From Levilactobacillus suantsaiihabitans (lineage in GTDB: Bacteria > Bacillota > Bacilli > Lactobacillales > Lactobacillaceae): a stretch of 64,000 bases of DNA. Location of the stretch: contig NZ_RKLX01000007.1 in the NCBI RefSeq assembly GCF_004745505.1, forward strand, positions 1 to 64,000, read 5' to 3'. This document shows, one piece after another, positions 9,576 to 18,871 of this stretch; the stretch's first letter is position 1, and the number at the start of each line of letters is the position of its first letter. Made by a program: the position numbers and the translations under genes. Below the pieces are notes generated by a model. The model ran no database searches and was not told the DNA's origin. It was given only the letters and a program-made list of their open reading frames with translations.

Positions 9576-9662
9576 AAGGGTCCGGGACAAACATCCCAGG
9601 CCCTCGCGTGTCACCTTTAAATAGTCGAAACGTGTGCCAAAGAGCAGCTGGTTTCGCTCACT
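9576..9662 (-). repeat. structured repeat B, tail-half copy (aguA 3' side)
   Basis: Minus strand, 13 bases after the aguA stop: the GAAACCAGCTGCTCTTTGGC-type arm, then CGTTTCGAC, then the tail hairpin (GCCTGGGATGTTTGTCCCGG). It corresponds to the second half of the copy at 60320-60410; the inner GCTAACC hairpin is absent. Confidence 0.75.
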
Positions 9663-9675
9663 TTTCCATTCCCGA

Positions 9676-10770
9676 TTAAGCTTCAGGAACTTGTTGCGTA
9701 ATGCAGTGGATATTACCGCCACCGAGTAAGACTTCACGAGCGGGAACGCCCACAACTTTGCGGTCTGGGTAAAGTTCTTCCAGCGTTGCTTTGGCCTTTT
9801 CGTCGGCTGGGTCACCGAACAGTGGGAAGACGATTCCACCATTAGCCGTGTAGTAGTTCACGTAGCTAGCAGCTAAGCGTTCGCCTTCGGTCCGTGGCAA
9901 CGTGCCATCAACGGCGTCAACGCCTTCGCTTTCTTCCTTGGTAATGGTGATTGGCTTTGGCAAGTAGAGCTTAACAACCTTGAGTTTCCGGCCCTTAGCA
10001 TCCGTAGCGTTTTCCAAGATATCCAAGTTTTCCTTGGAGATTTCGTATTGCGGATCATTTTTGTCATCGGTCCAAGCCAAGGCAACGACCCCTGGCTTGA
10101 CGAAGTTGGCGATGTTGTCCACGTGGCCGTTGGTTTCGTCCAGGTAGATCCCGCGCTTCAACCAGATAACCTTCTTTAAGTTCAGGTGTTCCTTCAGAAC
10201 CTCTTCGATCTGTTCCTTGGACAGTTGTGAATTCCGGCCATCGGATAAGAGGCATTCTTCGGTGGTGATCAGCGTCCCTTCACCATCGACGTGAATGGAA
10301 CCGCCTTCCAAAATGAAATCATCTAACCGGTACCGATCGACGTGTTCCAGTTCCGTCATCTTTTGAGCGACCCGGTCGTCCTTGTCCCAAGGGAAGTAGA
10401 GGCCATCGACCAAACCACCCCATGAATTGAACGTCCAGTCGACGCCCCGCAGGCCACCCTTGTCGTTCTTGACAAAGGTTGCGCCACAGTCACGGATCCA
10501 GGAGTCGTCGTTAGACATTTCTACGACTTCCACATCGTCAGGCAACATGTTGCGGGCGTTGGCAAATTGATCGTCATTCACACCAACCGTCACGTGTTCG
10601 AATTGCGAAATGGCTTTGGCCACTTCAACGAAGGTCTTTTGGGCTGGCTTCCCACCGTTACGCCAGTTGTCTGGACGTTGAGGCCACAGGATGTAAACAC
10701 CCTTGTGCGGTTCAAATTCACCGGGCATCCGGTAACCATCTTGTTTAGGGGTACTATCTAAAGTCTTCAT
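9676..10770 (-). CDS. aguA: agmatine deiminase
   Basis: Hydrolyses agmatine to N-carbamoylputrescine and ammonia in the cytoplasm. The 364-residue protein has all the family catalytic elements: DDSWIRDCG (88-96), [13 protein letters not shown] (154-166), DETNGHVDN with His216, and GGGNIHC with the nucleophile Cys356. It follows aguD by 25 bases, with AAGGAG before the ATG. It supplies carbamoylputrescine to PtcA and is presumably the only active deiminase of the two in the cluster. Confidence 0.97.
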   Translation of the reverse strand: MKTLDSTPKQDGYRMPGEFEPHKGVYILWPQRPDNWRNGGKPAQKTFVEVAKAISQFEHVTVGVNDDQFANARNMLPDDVEVVEMSNDDSWIRDCGATFVKNDKGGLRGVDWTFNSWGGLVDGLYFPWDKDDRVAQKMTELEHVDRYRLDDFILEGGSIHVDGEGTLITTEECLLSDGRNSQLSKEQIEEVLKEHLNLKKVIWLKRGIYLDETNGHVDNIANFVKPGVVALAWTDDKNDPQYEISKENLDILENATDAKGRKLKVVKLYLPKPITITKEESEGVDAVDGTLPRTEGERLAASYVNYYTANGGIVFPLFGDPADEKAKATLEELYPDRKVVGVPAREVLLGGGNIHCITQQVPEA

Positions 10771-10795
10771 AATAGGTTCAGCTCCTTATTTAAAA

Positions 10796-12199
10796 TTAGT
10801 TATGTGCTTTAATCGATTCACTAGATTCACTATTTGTCGCTTGAGGGGCGTGGTGTTCTGCATACCGCACCACGATTTCGCCAATCACCAGCGTTAAGAT
10901 GGTCCCAATCAAAACGGGCATCTTAGCCGAAACTTCTGCGGCGGATGAATTCATTGGGAAGACCGAGAAGATGATCGTCAAAATCAGTAAGACTTCGGGA
11001 ACCCAGGTCATTAGGTTGACCATGACCTTGCCACCAGGAATCTTAAATGGCCGATCAGCATCAGGATTTTTGCGCCGTAATTCCCAGAATGCGGGGAACA
11101 TCATAGTGTAAGACAGTAATAATGCTACCACGTTTAGCGAGAAGAACGCCCAGAAAATATCTTGGTTCGGAATAAATGGACTGGCAATGACCAGAATGGA
11201 AGCGACAACCCCGTTCAGGTAGCCGGTACCGACTGGCATCCCCTTGGCATCTTCTTTACCAAAGATTTTCGGCAAAACGTGATCCTTACCGGCGTAATCT
11301 GCCACGTAGTTAACACCCAGTGCCCAGGAAATCATTTCAGAAACTAAGATGTACAGGAAGAAGATCCCAATCAAAACGACAAACCAGTTCATGTGACCAA
11401 TCAACAGGACAAAGCTGTCAATCAAGCCGCTGGAAGCGGACAATTTGTCCGTTGGAATGGCGGCCCCCATCCCGAAAGCCCCTAACAGGTAGGAAACGGC
11501 AATCAGGATACCACCAATGATGATGGCTTGGGGAATCTGTTTCTTAGGGTTGTCCATGTCGTCAGCCATTGTCGCAACGACTTCAAACCCGAGGAAGTTG
11601 AAGATGATGACAGATAAATTGCTTAAACCTGAGAGATTCATTTGTGGCAAGAGACTGTGGACGGTGAAGCTGTTCGCCACCCCACGCGTCGCAGCCACGT
11701 AAATACCTAGGCCACCTAGGGCCAGGATCGTCACGATTTTGGCAAATGCCGCCAGGTTCATGATCCATTTACTCTCAGAAACTGGTTTATTCCCAACTAA
11801 CACGACAAACCAAACGAAGGCGAGTTGAATGAGGATCGAGCCCCAGGTGTTCATTTTGAACTTAAAGATCTGTTCGGCAATTTGAACGAATAACACCGCC
11901 AAACTGGCCATCCATAACGGGTAGTTGATCCAGTACAACCAGGCTAACCGGCCGCCCCAGCGGGGACCAAAGGCTTGTTTGACCCAGTCATACAGGCCCC
12001 CATCACCGGTGTAAGTCGTTCCCAATTCGGAAGAAATCAAACCGTATGGGATAAAGAACAAAATCAGTAAGAAGAACCACCAGAAGAACTGGGAGGGTCC
12101 AATAGCAGCTGCGGGCGCAACTGACTCGACGACCATTACCACGACGACCGCCATCAGGACGGCATCGAATAATTTAAATTTTTTCTTGTTAGTGTCCAT
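10796..12199 (-). CDS. aguD: agmatine/putrescine antiporter
   Basis: APC-superfamily membrane exchanger of 467 residues with about 12 helices. It opens with a first helix carrying VVESVAPAAAIGPSQFFWW and has GLYDWVKQAFGPRWGGR near residue 70, typical of amino acid/amine antiporters. It would import agmatine and export putrescine across the cytoplasmic membrane. It lies between ptcA (62 bases upstream) and aguA (25 bases downstream), in one minus-strand operon. Substrate assignment rests on context and on the characterised L. brevis homologue. Confidence 0.9.
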   Translation of the reverse strand: MDTNKKKFKLFDAVLMAVVVVMVVESVAPAAAIGPSQFFWWFFLLILFFIPYGLISSELGTTYTGDGGLYDWVKQAFGPRWGGRLAWLYWINYPLWMASLAVLFVQIAEQIFKFKMNTWGSILIQLAFVWFVVLVGNKPVSESKWIMNLAAFAKIVTILALGGLGIYVAATRGVANSFTVHSLLPQMNLSGLSNLSVIIFNFLGFEVVATMADDMDNPKKQIPQAIIIGGILIAVSYLLGAFGMGAAIPTDKLSASSGLIDSFVLLIGHMNWFVVLIGIFFLYILVSEMISWALGVNYVADYAGKDHVLPKIFGKEDAKGMPVGTGYLNGVVASILVIASPFIPNQDIFWAFFSLNVVALLLSYTMMFPAFWELRRKNPDADRPFKIPGGKVMVNLMTWVPEVLLILTIIFSVFPMNSSAAEVSAKMPVLIGTILTLVIGEIVVRYAEHHAPQATNSESSESIKAHN

Positions 12200-12261
12200 G
12201 ATCCTATCTCCTCTAGTCCGCGATCGTTTGGTGCCGGGCGGATCTTAAGCTGAAAAACGGG

Positions 12262-13296
12262 TTATTTCGCATTCCGTTCGTCAACGGCGTTCCGCAGCAT
12301 CAGTTCAAATTCAGCATCGTACTTGTCAGCAACGGCCTTAGATGCGTACTTTAATTCTGGGTTCAACAGGTAAACGAAGATCGCCCGCATCGCCGTCTTG
12401 CGGTTTTCAGCTTCATCCCAAACGATGGAGTAATCGGAGTCGATGACTTCGTCGGTGACTTCTTCGCCCCGGGTAGCTGGCAAGCAGTGCATGAACTTCA
12501 CGTGATCGGAGGCCTTGGCAACTAAGTCAGCATTGACTTGGTACTTCGGGTAGAAGATCTTCATCCGGTCATCCTTGGATAATTCGGCTTCGTACAAACC
12601 GTACCAAACGTCGGTGTAGATAAAGTCGGCATCCTTCAAGGCTTCGTCAGCATCTTCGGTAACTAAGACAGACCCACCGGAGACTTCAGCATTCTTCTTA
12701 CCAATAGCCAGAGTTTCAGGCTTGATTTGGAAGCCTTTAGGGCCAAATTGTACGAAGTCCATCCCCATCTTGGTAGCCATGAACATGGTTGAGACACAAA
12801 CTTGCGTGGCGTCACCGACGAAGACAATCTTGCAATCGCTGAGCTTTTTGCCCTTTGGTAAGTGTTCCGTCATGGTAATGATGTCCCCAAGTTCTTGCGT
12901 TGGGTGGTTGTAGTCACTCATGAAGTTAACCACTGGCACCTTGGCAAATTTCCCAACTTCAGCGACGGTGTGGTGGCGTTCAACCCGGGCACCGATAATG
13001 TCTAAGATCCGGCCGAGAACTTGTGAGGTATCTTCGATGGATTCGTGACCACCTAATTGAATTTGACCGGGAGCCAAGTATTGTGCGTGGCCACCTAATT
13101 CAGTCATGGCTGCTTCAGCAGAGGTCCGGGTCCGCGTGGAGGATTGTTCGAAGATCATGCCCAAGGTCTTGTTCTTCAACAGTGGTGGGTAATACCCATT
13201 CTTGATGGATTCCTTAATCTTGATCCCCAATTCGATCATGTATTGGATTTCGTCCTTCGTGTAAGTGTTGGTATCGATAAAATCACGTTTAGTCAT
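12262..13296 (-). CDS. ptcA: putrescine carbamoyltransferase
   Basis: Phosphorolyses carbamoylputrescine to putrescine and carbamoyl phosphate, the substrate of aguC. The 344-residue transcarbamylase has the carbamoyl-phosphate motif SSTRTRTS (52-59), HPTQELGD (about 132-139) and HCLPA (about 270). The context, with aguD and aguA and no arginine pathway genes, favours putrescine over ornithine, as does the long C-terminal helix after [16 protein letters not shown]. It is the first gene of the operon, with AGGGG before its ATG. Confidence 0.94.
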   Translation of the reverse strand: MTKRDFIDTNTYTKDEIQYMIELGIKIKESIKNGYYPPLLKNKTLGMIFEQSSTRTRTSAEAAMTELGGHAQYLAPGQIQLGGHESIEDTSQVLGRILDIIGARVERHHTVAEVGKFAKVPVVNFMSDYNHPTQELGDIITMTEHLPKGKKLSDCKIVFVGDATQVCVSTMFMATKMGMDFVQFGPKGFQIKPETLAIGKKNAEVSGGSVLVTEDADEALKDADFIYTDVWYGLYEAELSKDDRMKIFYPKYQVNADLVAKASDHVKFMHCLPATRGEEVTDEVIDSDYSIVWDEAENRKTAMRAIFVYLLNPELKYASKAVADKYDAEFELMLRNAVDERNAK

Positions 13297-13353
13297 GTCA
13301 ATTACCCCTCTATAAGTTTATTTGTGTAGTTCGTATCAATTGATTACGTGCTT

Positions 13354-13382
13354 AGCATAAAAGAAATATGCAGGTTTGGGAA
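13354..13382 (-). promoter_or_regulatory. candidate promoter of the agmatine operon
   Basis: Minus strand: TTCCCA (13377-13382), 17 bases, TATGCT (13354-13359), each 4 of 6 to consensus, 58 bases before ptcA. It is weak, so it would need activation. Confidence 0.4.
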
Positions 13383-13391
13383 GCGTTTTCA
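13378..13391 (-). promoter_or_regulatory. cre-like site upstream of ptcA
   Basis: TGAAAACGCTTCCC on the minus strand matches the CcpA consensus TGWNANCGNTNWCA at 12 of 14 positions. It overlaps the candidate -35, a placement that would give catabolite repression. Confidence 0.5.
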
Positions 13392-13437
13392 AGGATCCTG
13401 ACACCCGCGTTCCTGGGGTGTTTCTCGTTTCATTTGG

Positions 13438-13451
13438 TGAAACATGTTTCA
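13438..13451. promoter_or_regulatory. palindromic candidate operator of the agmatine operon
   Basis: TGAAACATGTTTCA is a perfect 14-base palindrome about 55 bases upstream of the candidate -35, with an additional GTTTCA half-site at 13427-13432. It is the obvious dyad in the 418-base gap and a candidate binding site for the RpiR-type regulator. I see nothing else clear in 13452-13661. Confidence 0.4.
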
Positions 13452-13661
13452 TTGGTTGGGGGCGTAGGGCTGATAGAACGCGATTTTAAATAATTCACAA
13501 CCGATTCTAGCTTTACTATAGATTTTCACGAAACAAAGGATCACCATCCCGGTACGTCAGTGTTTTTTACGATTTTTACTGTATTTTCTGCATTCATTCA
13601 ATCATCCGTGAAGTAGATTGATTACTCATTCACAAGCGCCTTTACCCATCCGTTCCTACGC

Positions 13662-13709
13662 AAAAAAAGGAGAACCCGTAGTATTCACCAAACTACAGAT
13701 TCTCCTTTA
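13662..13709 (-). terminator. terminator of nhaC
   Basis: Minus strand: AAAGGAGAA, a loop region with ACTAC pairing, then TTCTCCTTTTTTT, starting 6 bases after the nhaC stop. It separates the tyrosine operon from the agmatine operon. Confidence 0.85.
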
Positions 13710-13714
13710 TTAAG

Positions 13715-15199
13715 TTACTTAATTGGTAAAGCCTTTAACGCTTTAGCCTTATCCTCCTCATCCATCTCACCTGAATCTTGGATTAAAGCTTGAACACTAC
13801 CCGCTTTCGCTAAATTTTTTCTATAACGCCAAGTCACAAACGTAAACCCTGCAAGAACCGTCATAATCGGATTAATGTAGGTGTAGAATGCCATTGGAAT
13901 GTACTGAAGAGCATCTACATTCAGTGTACCCGAGAAGAATATCCCACTCACTCCCCAGGGAACCAACGCATTAATATCCGCTCCACCAGTAGCCAGTGTT
14001 CGCGACAGATACTTACGATCTAATCCCAAGCGATCATAGGAAGACTTAAAGGTGGTTCCTGGCAAGATAATGGATAGGTACTGTTCTCCTACCATTAAGT
14101 TAACGCCTGCACCACTCATTTCCGTGAACAAAATCAGCTTTCCTGGACTATTTACGTATGGCTTAATACTGTCAATCAACGTGTGCACGACGCCAAACTT
14201 TATCAATAAACCGCCTAATGCCAGTGCAACAATAATTAACGAAACAGAACCTAACATATTGGTAATTCCACCACCCGTCATCAATTCATTGACGGTATGT
14301 GAAGGCGTCTTAGCAATATTACCGTTCATCAGCAGTGCGCTGATACGAGTAACACCATACGCAGGATCACGAACAATGACTAAAATCAATGCCGTAATAG
14401 TTCCCAATAACAGTGATGGAATCGCCGGAACTTGTCGCCAAGCCAGTAACAGCAAAACCAAAATCGGCAGTAACGACCAGCCTGAAACGGCAAAGGAGTG
14501 TTCCAGACTATTTGAAATTTCATTAATCCGACTAAGGTCAGCTGTATGGGAGGCATTGCCCATAACGAAGTAAAGCGCTAAAGCAATTATGGCAGATGGT
14601 GCAATCGTTCGTGCCATATTAAATAGATGCTTATACAGGTTAACTTTGGTTAGTCCTGTCGTAAGGTTAGACGTATCTGATAATGGGGAAAGATTGTTAC
14701 CCAGCAGAGCACCGGAAACAATTGCCCCTGCCGTTAAAGCGTTTGAAAATCCCAAAATGTGACCAATCCCCATGAAAGCAATCCCCATGGTAGATACCGT
14801 CGTAAAAGAACTCCCTACTGTGATACCAACAATTCCACAAATAATGAAAACAGTTGGCAGAAAAAACTTAACTGAAAGTATCTTGAAACCAATGACCATA
14901 ATTGTTGCAATTGTTCCGGAGGCTAACCAACTAGATACCAACAAGCCAATCATCAGAAAGATTAAAACGGGAATTATCCCAGGAGTGATTCCTTCTGTAA
15001 TCCCATTGAAGATGTCTTCCCATGAGACCTTTCTGAAATGCCCATAGAACATTAACAAGGTAAAAACAAATAAAATTGGAATTTGGGGCGACATCCTCAT
15101 TCCGATAATCATAGTTCCTAAAATCACGAACATAATTACCATGATGATCATCGACTCAATCAACGAGAAATGTATTTCCGGTTTCTTTTTTTCTTCCAT
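13715..15199 (-). CDS. nhaC: NhaC-family Na+/H+ antiporter
   Basis: Membrane antiporter of 494 residues with about 11-12 helices and the NhaC-family features (SSFTTVSTMGIAFMGIGHILG, NNLSPLSDTSNLTT). It is the last gene of the tyrosine decarboxylase cluster, as in L. brevis, and presumably helps ion or pH balance there. ATG 15199 is chosen over GTG 15208 because AAGGGG is 10 bases from the former. A terminator-like hairpin precedes it, so expression may depend on readthrough from tyrP. Confidence 0.92.
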   Translation of the reverse strand: MEEKKKPEIHFSLIESMIIMVIMFVILGTMIIGMRMSPQIPILFVFTLLMFYGHFRKVSWEDIFNGITEGITPGIIPVLIFLMIGLLVSSWLASGTIATIMVIGFKILSVKFFLPTVFIICGIVGITVGSSFTTVSTMGIAFMGIGHILGFSNALTAGAIVSGALLGNNLSPLSDTSNLTTGLTKVNLYKHLFNMARTIAPSAIIALALYFVMGNASHTADLSRINEISNSLEHSFAVSGWSLLPILVLLLLAWRQVPAIPSLLLGTITALILVIVRDPAYGVTRISALLMNGNIAKTPSHTVNELMTGGGITNMLGSVSLIIVALALGGLLIKFGVVHTLIDSIKPYVNSPGKLILFTEMSGAGVNLMVGEQYLSIILPGTTFKSSYDRLGLDRKYLSRTLATGGADINALVPWGVSGIFFSGTLNVDALQYIPMAFYTYINPIMTVLAGFTFVTWRYRKNLAKAGSVQALIQDSGEMDEEDKAKALKALPIK

Positions 15200-15220
15200 A
15201 GTAGTCACACCCCTTAAAGT

Positions 15221-15249
15221 AAAAAGGACTTACCAACAAGTAAGCCCTT
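15221..15249 (-). terminator. terminator-like hairpin between tyrP and nhaC
   Basis: Minus strand: AGGGCTTAC-TTGTTG-GTAAGTCCT followed by TTTT. It probably attenuates transcription into nhaC. Confidence 0.7.
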
Positions 15250-15267
15250 CTCACCAAGTCAAAGTTT

Positions 15268-16689
15268 TTATTTGTCGAGTGCTAAATCCGTGTTAACTTG
15301 TTGAATCCATTCGGCATTTTTATTTTTATCAATTACCAACGGGATGATGAATAGAACCGCTGTAATGATGACAACAAAGATTGCTTGCATCAAGTTACTT
15401 GCAATCAGTGTTGCAGCAATGATAACGAAGATTCCGAAGAACAACAGGAACGCCACAAAGTAGGCTAAACCATTACCCGTTTTACCTAAACGATAAGGAC
15501 GTTCTACATCCGGCTGCGTTTGACGTAAACGGATAATCGCAATCGCAATCAAAACGTAAACCAAAGCATAAATAACAGTCGTTGCGTTCGTTAAGGTTAA
15601 GAACACACCATTAACGTTCTTCATAACCCCATACAACAGGGCGAAGAGTGAAATACAAGTACTCTGGGTCAAAACAACATTCCGGGAAACCCCGAACTTG
15701 TTCGTCTTGTGGAATCCGAAGCTGGCAGGTAATTGACCTGCACGAGCTACTTGCGTCATTGTCTTGGATGGGCCAGTAACCCAAGCTGACAATTGAATTA
15801 ACACACCAATAACCACCATGAAACTAAAGATGTTAGCAATGATTGGTGGCCAACCTAAGATTTGGCACCAAAGAACGATTGGTTGCGTGATGTTTGATAA
15901 TTGAATCTTGCCATCTGGCACAACGTTGGCAACAAGAACTGAGTTAATCAGGTTCATCAGAACCAACCCAATCAAGGCAACGAAGATCCCACGCGTGTAC
16001 GTCTTCTTGGCATCATGTAGCCGTGGAATAAAGACTGATGACATTTCCAAACCGGTGTAAACAAAGGAAATGGCTGCAAAGTACTGTAACGTTTGCAAAT
16101 TATCTAGACTTGGCATTAACTTACTCCAGGTAAAGGTCCCTAAGTACCCGTTGGGGTTAATCCCTGTCTTAATCATTGCAGCAATCCCCATGATTAGCAT
16201 AATGACAATTGGAATGTAAACACCGAGCCAAACCCCGATGTTGCCCCCAACTTTAGCCATATCGAATCGTAAATTCAGGACCGTAATGATCCAATAGAAG
16301 CCTAAAATATTAGCCAAAATAAACCAGTGGTTGTTCCCCAAGGCTACGTTACCAAAGACATTTCCCCACAGTGGGCCAATGGTCGAAGCAACCATTACCA
16401 TCCCTGGGAATATTTGAACCCAAAGTAGCCAAGCGGTTACGAATCCCCACTTTTCACCTAATGCCGACTTAACCCATAGTTGCGGACCACCTTCAGCTTG
16501 CATCATGGTTCCCAATTCACCGGAAATCAAGGCAACTGGCAGAGCGAAGAATACAACGGCAAATACCATATAGGTAATCTGTGTCCACCCAGTCGCAGCA
16601 ACTGAAGGAATTGAACGTACAGTAGCACATAGGGCCATGGTCATCCCAATAAATGTGCCAAGACTAAGTTTTTTAGCCTGATTATCCAT
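15268..16689 (-). CDS. tyrP: tyrosine/tyramine antiporter
   Basis: APC-superfamily exchanger of 473 residues with about 12 helices. It imports tyrosine and exports tyramine, giving a proton motive force when coupled to decarboxylation. The early helix reads MTMALCATVRSIPSVAATGW and is followed by EGGPQLWVKSALGEKWGF, as in amine antiporters. The ATG at 16689 has AAGGGA 9 bases upstream; an in-frame TTG at 16707 has none. It follows tdc by 91 bases that include a perfect hairpin, and the two are known to be cotranscribed in relatives. Confidence 0.94.
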   Translation of the reverse strand: MDNQAKKLSLGTFIGMTMALCATVRSIPSVAATGWTQITYMVFAVVFFALPVALISGELGTMMQAEGGPQLWVKSALGEKWGFVTAWLLWVQIFPGMVMVASTIGPLWGNVFGNVALGNNHWFILANILGFYWIITVLNLRFDMAKVGGNIGVWLGVYIPIVIMLIMGIAAMIKTGINPNGYLGTFTWSKLMPSLDNLQTLQYFAAISFVYTGLEMSSVFIPRLHDAKKTYTRGIFVALIGLVLMNLINSVLVANVVPDGKIQLSNITQPIVLWCQILGWPPIIANIFSFMVVIGVLIQLSAWVTGPSKTMTQVARAGQLPASFGFHKTNKFGVSRNVVLTQSTCISLFALLYGVMKNVNGVFLTLTNATTVIYALVYVLIAIAIIRLRQTQPDVERPYRLGKTGNGLAYFVAFLLFFGIFVIIAATLIASNLMQAIFVVIITAVLFIIPLVIDKNKNAEWIQQVNTDLALDK

Positions 16690-16735
16690 GTTCGCGCTTC
16701 CCTTCAAAAAATAAATATAAACGTTAATAATAGCA

Positions 16736-16761
16736 GTAGGTCATTACCCCTAATGACCTAC
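16736..16761 (-). other. intercistronic hairpin between tdc and tyrP
   Basis: An 11-base perfect stem (GTAGGTCATTA/TAATGACCTAC) with a 4-base loop and no following T-run, so it is unlikely to be a full terminator. It may stabilise tdc mRNA or set the tdc:tyrP ratio. Confidence 0.65.
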
Positions 16762-16780
16762 AATAATATGCATTTATGCA

Positions 16781-18664
16781 CTAAGCGTTTTCCCGTTGCT
16801 TAGCTGATTCATACACCTTTTCCAGGTCGGCTTGAATAGCCTTCTTGATCTCTGGTGCGAAGTAGTCGAAGTTCTCTTTCTTGTTCATGTATGGAGTCAT
16901 AACTGAGGCACGAATGATCGTAACCTTTTCAGCACGACGCCATTCAGCTTCACTGAAGCCTAAGCTCTTAACAAATTCCAATGGACTGTCTCCGTAGTCA
17001 GGAATTGCAAAGTCAGTGTGAGATACAATGTATTCCTTACCATAGAGTGAGCCCTTAACATATGAAGCTTGTTCGTAAAATGCGTGGTTTAATTGGTTCA
17101 TTTCAACCAAGTTGTCGTTTCCGTCTTCTTTCAAGACGTAGTCAACCATGTTGAAGTCTGGTGATACTAGTGGGTGTACGGAAATCTTTCTTCCTGCAAC
17201 TTCAAACTTCAAGTCTTTCAGGAAGTCATAGTAGCGGTGAGCACCTTCAACAGAGGCACCTTCCAACTTACCATAACCAGTTACGTTCAGTGGTAATGTG
17301 TGATGTGCGGCCCATACTGAGGCAGCAGTGGCACCCGCTTTTGAGCCTTCGAGGATGTATGCACCTAACAATGCAGGAATGTCAGCACCCTTTTCAAAAA
17401 CATAGGTTGCGAAGTAGGAAATCGTATCTCTCATCCGAATATCTTGGATTACAATCCCACCGGCTGAGTATGGTACATAACCCATCTTATGTGGATCGAT
17501 AGTAATGGATTCTGCTTCGTCAAAGGCCTTATACGCAGCATAAACTTCAGGTTTGATTAATTCTTTATCTTCTGTGAAGACATGGTTTTCGGCATGAACC
17601 CGTTGTAAATCTTTGTATGGAATGAACTTATCGTTTTCATCCAAGAACAGTGCCCGAGCATAACCACCATATGCAGCGTCAACGTGAAGATAGAAGTAAA
17701 TGCCTTCTTCTTTGTACAGCTTCTTCCGCAGTTCAACAATCTTATCAATGCCATCTACAGCACCTTCTTCAGTTGAACCAGCAACCCCAACAACCCCGAG
17801 AATTGGCGTCTTTTCAGCAGCAAACTTACGAATGATGTCTTCCAAAGCGGTAATATCCATCCGGTAGTTGCTATCAATTGGAACAGGAACGACTTGATCT
17901 AACCCAATTCCGATAATATCGGCAGCTTTCATCCAAGAATAATGCTTGGTTTGAGGAACTAACCACTTGCCTAACTTCTGTAAGTTCTTACCGCTACGAG
18001 CTGAACGCTTCTTGACTTCATCAATTTCAGTACCCGCATTTTCGAGTAAGTCCATAATTTGCTTGGTTGGCATGTTGAGCATTTCCCAATCAGACTTGCC
18101 AGCAACCAATTCTGGGTTAACTTCCTTCATGGCAAATGGTAATGACTTAATGTTACGGGCATACCAGAGACCTTCTAAGTTAGCTAATGAACCATCAGCT
18201 ACGATATGGCCCCAGCCGTAGTCATAACCCATCAACCGTGCGAATTCTTGACCAACTTCTTCTTCCATCTGCGAAGTAGCTGGTGATGATTCGTACGCAA
18301 CGTTGTTCCCGTTCCACAGCATTGCGTAGTTGTAAGCTAGCAAGGCAGGCATCAAGGTTTCGGAGTTCATGTGGCCCCAGTAGCGACCAGCTGAATGCCA
18401 AGGAACTGATTCCGTCCGAATACGTTCAGAAAGTTGATTCAACACTGTCTTCATGTGATTGACGGTCTTTTCAAATTCTGGTGAAGATTGATCTTCTGGA
18501 CTAATCATGTTCGGGTCGGATGGAATGTAATTTTTCCGCCAACCTAAATGTTCGTCAACTAAATTATTTAGAATATCTTTGTATAATTGCCCATTCTCAG
18601 CTTTGTCGCCAATAAATAATGCATTTAAATCTAAATCCTTAAGTGAGTTTGTTGATTTTTCCAT
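16781..18664 (-). CDS. tdc: tyrosine decarboxylase
   Basis: PLP-dependent cytoplasmic enzyme converting tyrosine to tyramine and CO2 while consuming a proton. The 627-residue protein closely resembles known L. brevis TDC from memory. It has the group II decarboxylase PLP lysine motif [14 protein letters not shown] and the DAAYGG aspartate motif upstream. It has its own promoter with a cre-like overlap and an AGGAGG 7 bases before the ATG. The neighbours tyrS, tyrP and nhaC complete the tyramine locus. Confidence 0.98.
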   Translation of the reverse strand: MEKSTNSLKDLDLNALFIGDKAENGQLYKDILNNLVDEHLGWRKNYIPSDPNMISPEDQSSPEFEKTVNHMKTVLNQLSERIRTESVPWHSAGRYWGHMNSETLMPALLAYNYAMLWNGNNVAYESSPATSQMEEEVGQEFARLMGYDYGWGHIVADGSLANLEGLWYARNIKSLPFAMKEVNPELVAGKSDWEMLNMPTKQIMDLLENAGTEIDEVKKRSARSGKNLQKLGKWLVPQTKHYSWMKAADIIGIGLDQVVPVPIDSNYRMDITALEDIIRKFAAEKTPILGVVGVAGSTEEGAVDGIDKIVELRKKLYKEEGIYFYLHVDAAYGGYARALFLDENDKFIPYKDLQRVHAENHVFTEDKELIKPEVYAAYKAFDEAESITIDPHKMGYVPYSAGGIVIQDIRMRDTISYFATYVFEKGADIPALLGAYILEGSKAGATAASVWAAHHTLPLNVTGYGKLEGASVEGAHRYYDFLKDLKFEVAGRKISVHPLVSPDFNMVDYVLKEDGNDNLVEMNQLNHAFYEQASYVKGSLYGKEYIVSHTDFAIPDYGDSPLEFVKSLGFSEAEWRRAEKVTIIRASVMTPYMNKKENFDYFAPEIKKAIQADLEKVYESAKQRENA

Positions 18665-18707
18665 GTCACTTACCTCCTACAGATTTACTTATCTTTGTTC
18701 ACCCAAA

Positions 18708-18736
18708 AGAATACGCTTTCACAAATACCCTGTAAA
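18708..18736 (-). promoter_or_regulatory. tdc promoter with cre-like overlap
   Basis: Minus strand: TTTACA (18731-18736), 17 bases, TATTCT (18708-18713). The spacer and -10 contain TGAAAGCGTATTCT, 12 of 14 to the CcpA consensus. Confidence 0.7.
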
Positions 18737-18805
18737 GGGTCTTTTGTTAAAATTAGAACAAGTAGACTCCCGATAACGGTTTATTAGCAGATGCTCAGAA
18801 ACAAA

Positions 18806-18838
18806 AAGCGGGTCCAATATATATTATTGGACCCGCTA
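18806..18838 (-). terminator. terminator of tyrS
   Basis: Minus strand: AGCGGGTCCAAT and ATTGGACCCGCT enclose a short AT loop and run into TTTTTG. It separates tyrS from tdc. Confidence 0.9.
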
Positions 18839-18871
18839 TCGGGTATTTCATTATAAAAAATTAATTTACTT

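Noticed and set aside
13438-13451. A fifth parS-like site
   Set aside because: TGAAACATGTTTCA has the half-sites in the opposite order to parS (TGTTTCACGTGAAACA) and lacks the CACGTG centre. It is treated as a regulator operator.
14052-14573. A 173-codon frame opposite nhaC
   Set aside because: Antisense shadow: the minus-strand NhaC protein covers it entirely and no ribosome site precedes it.
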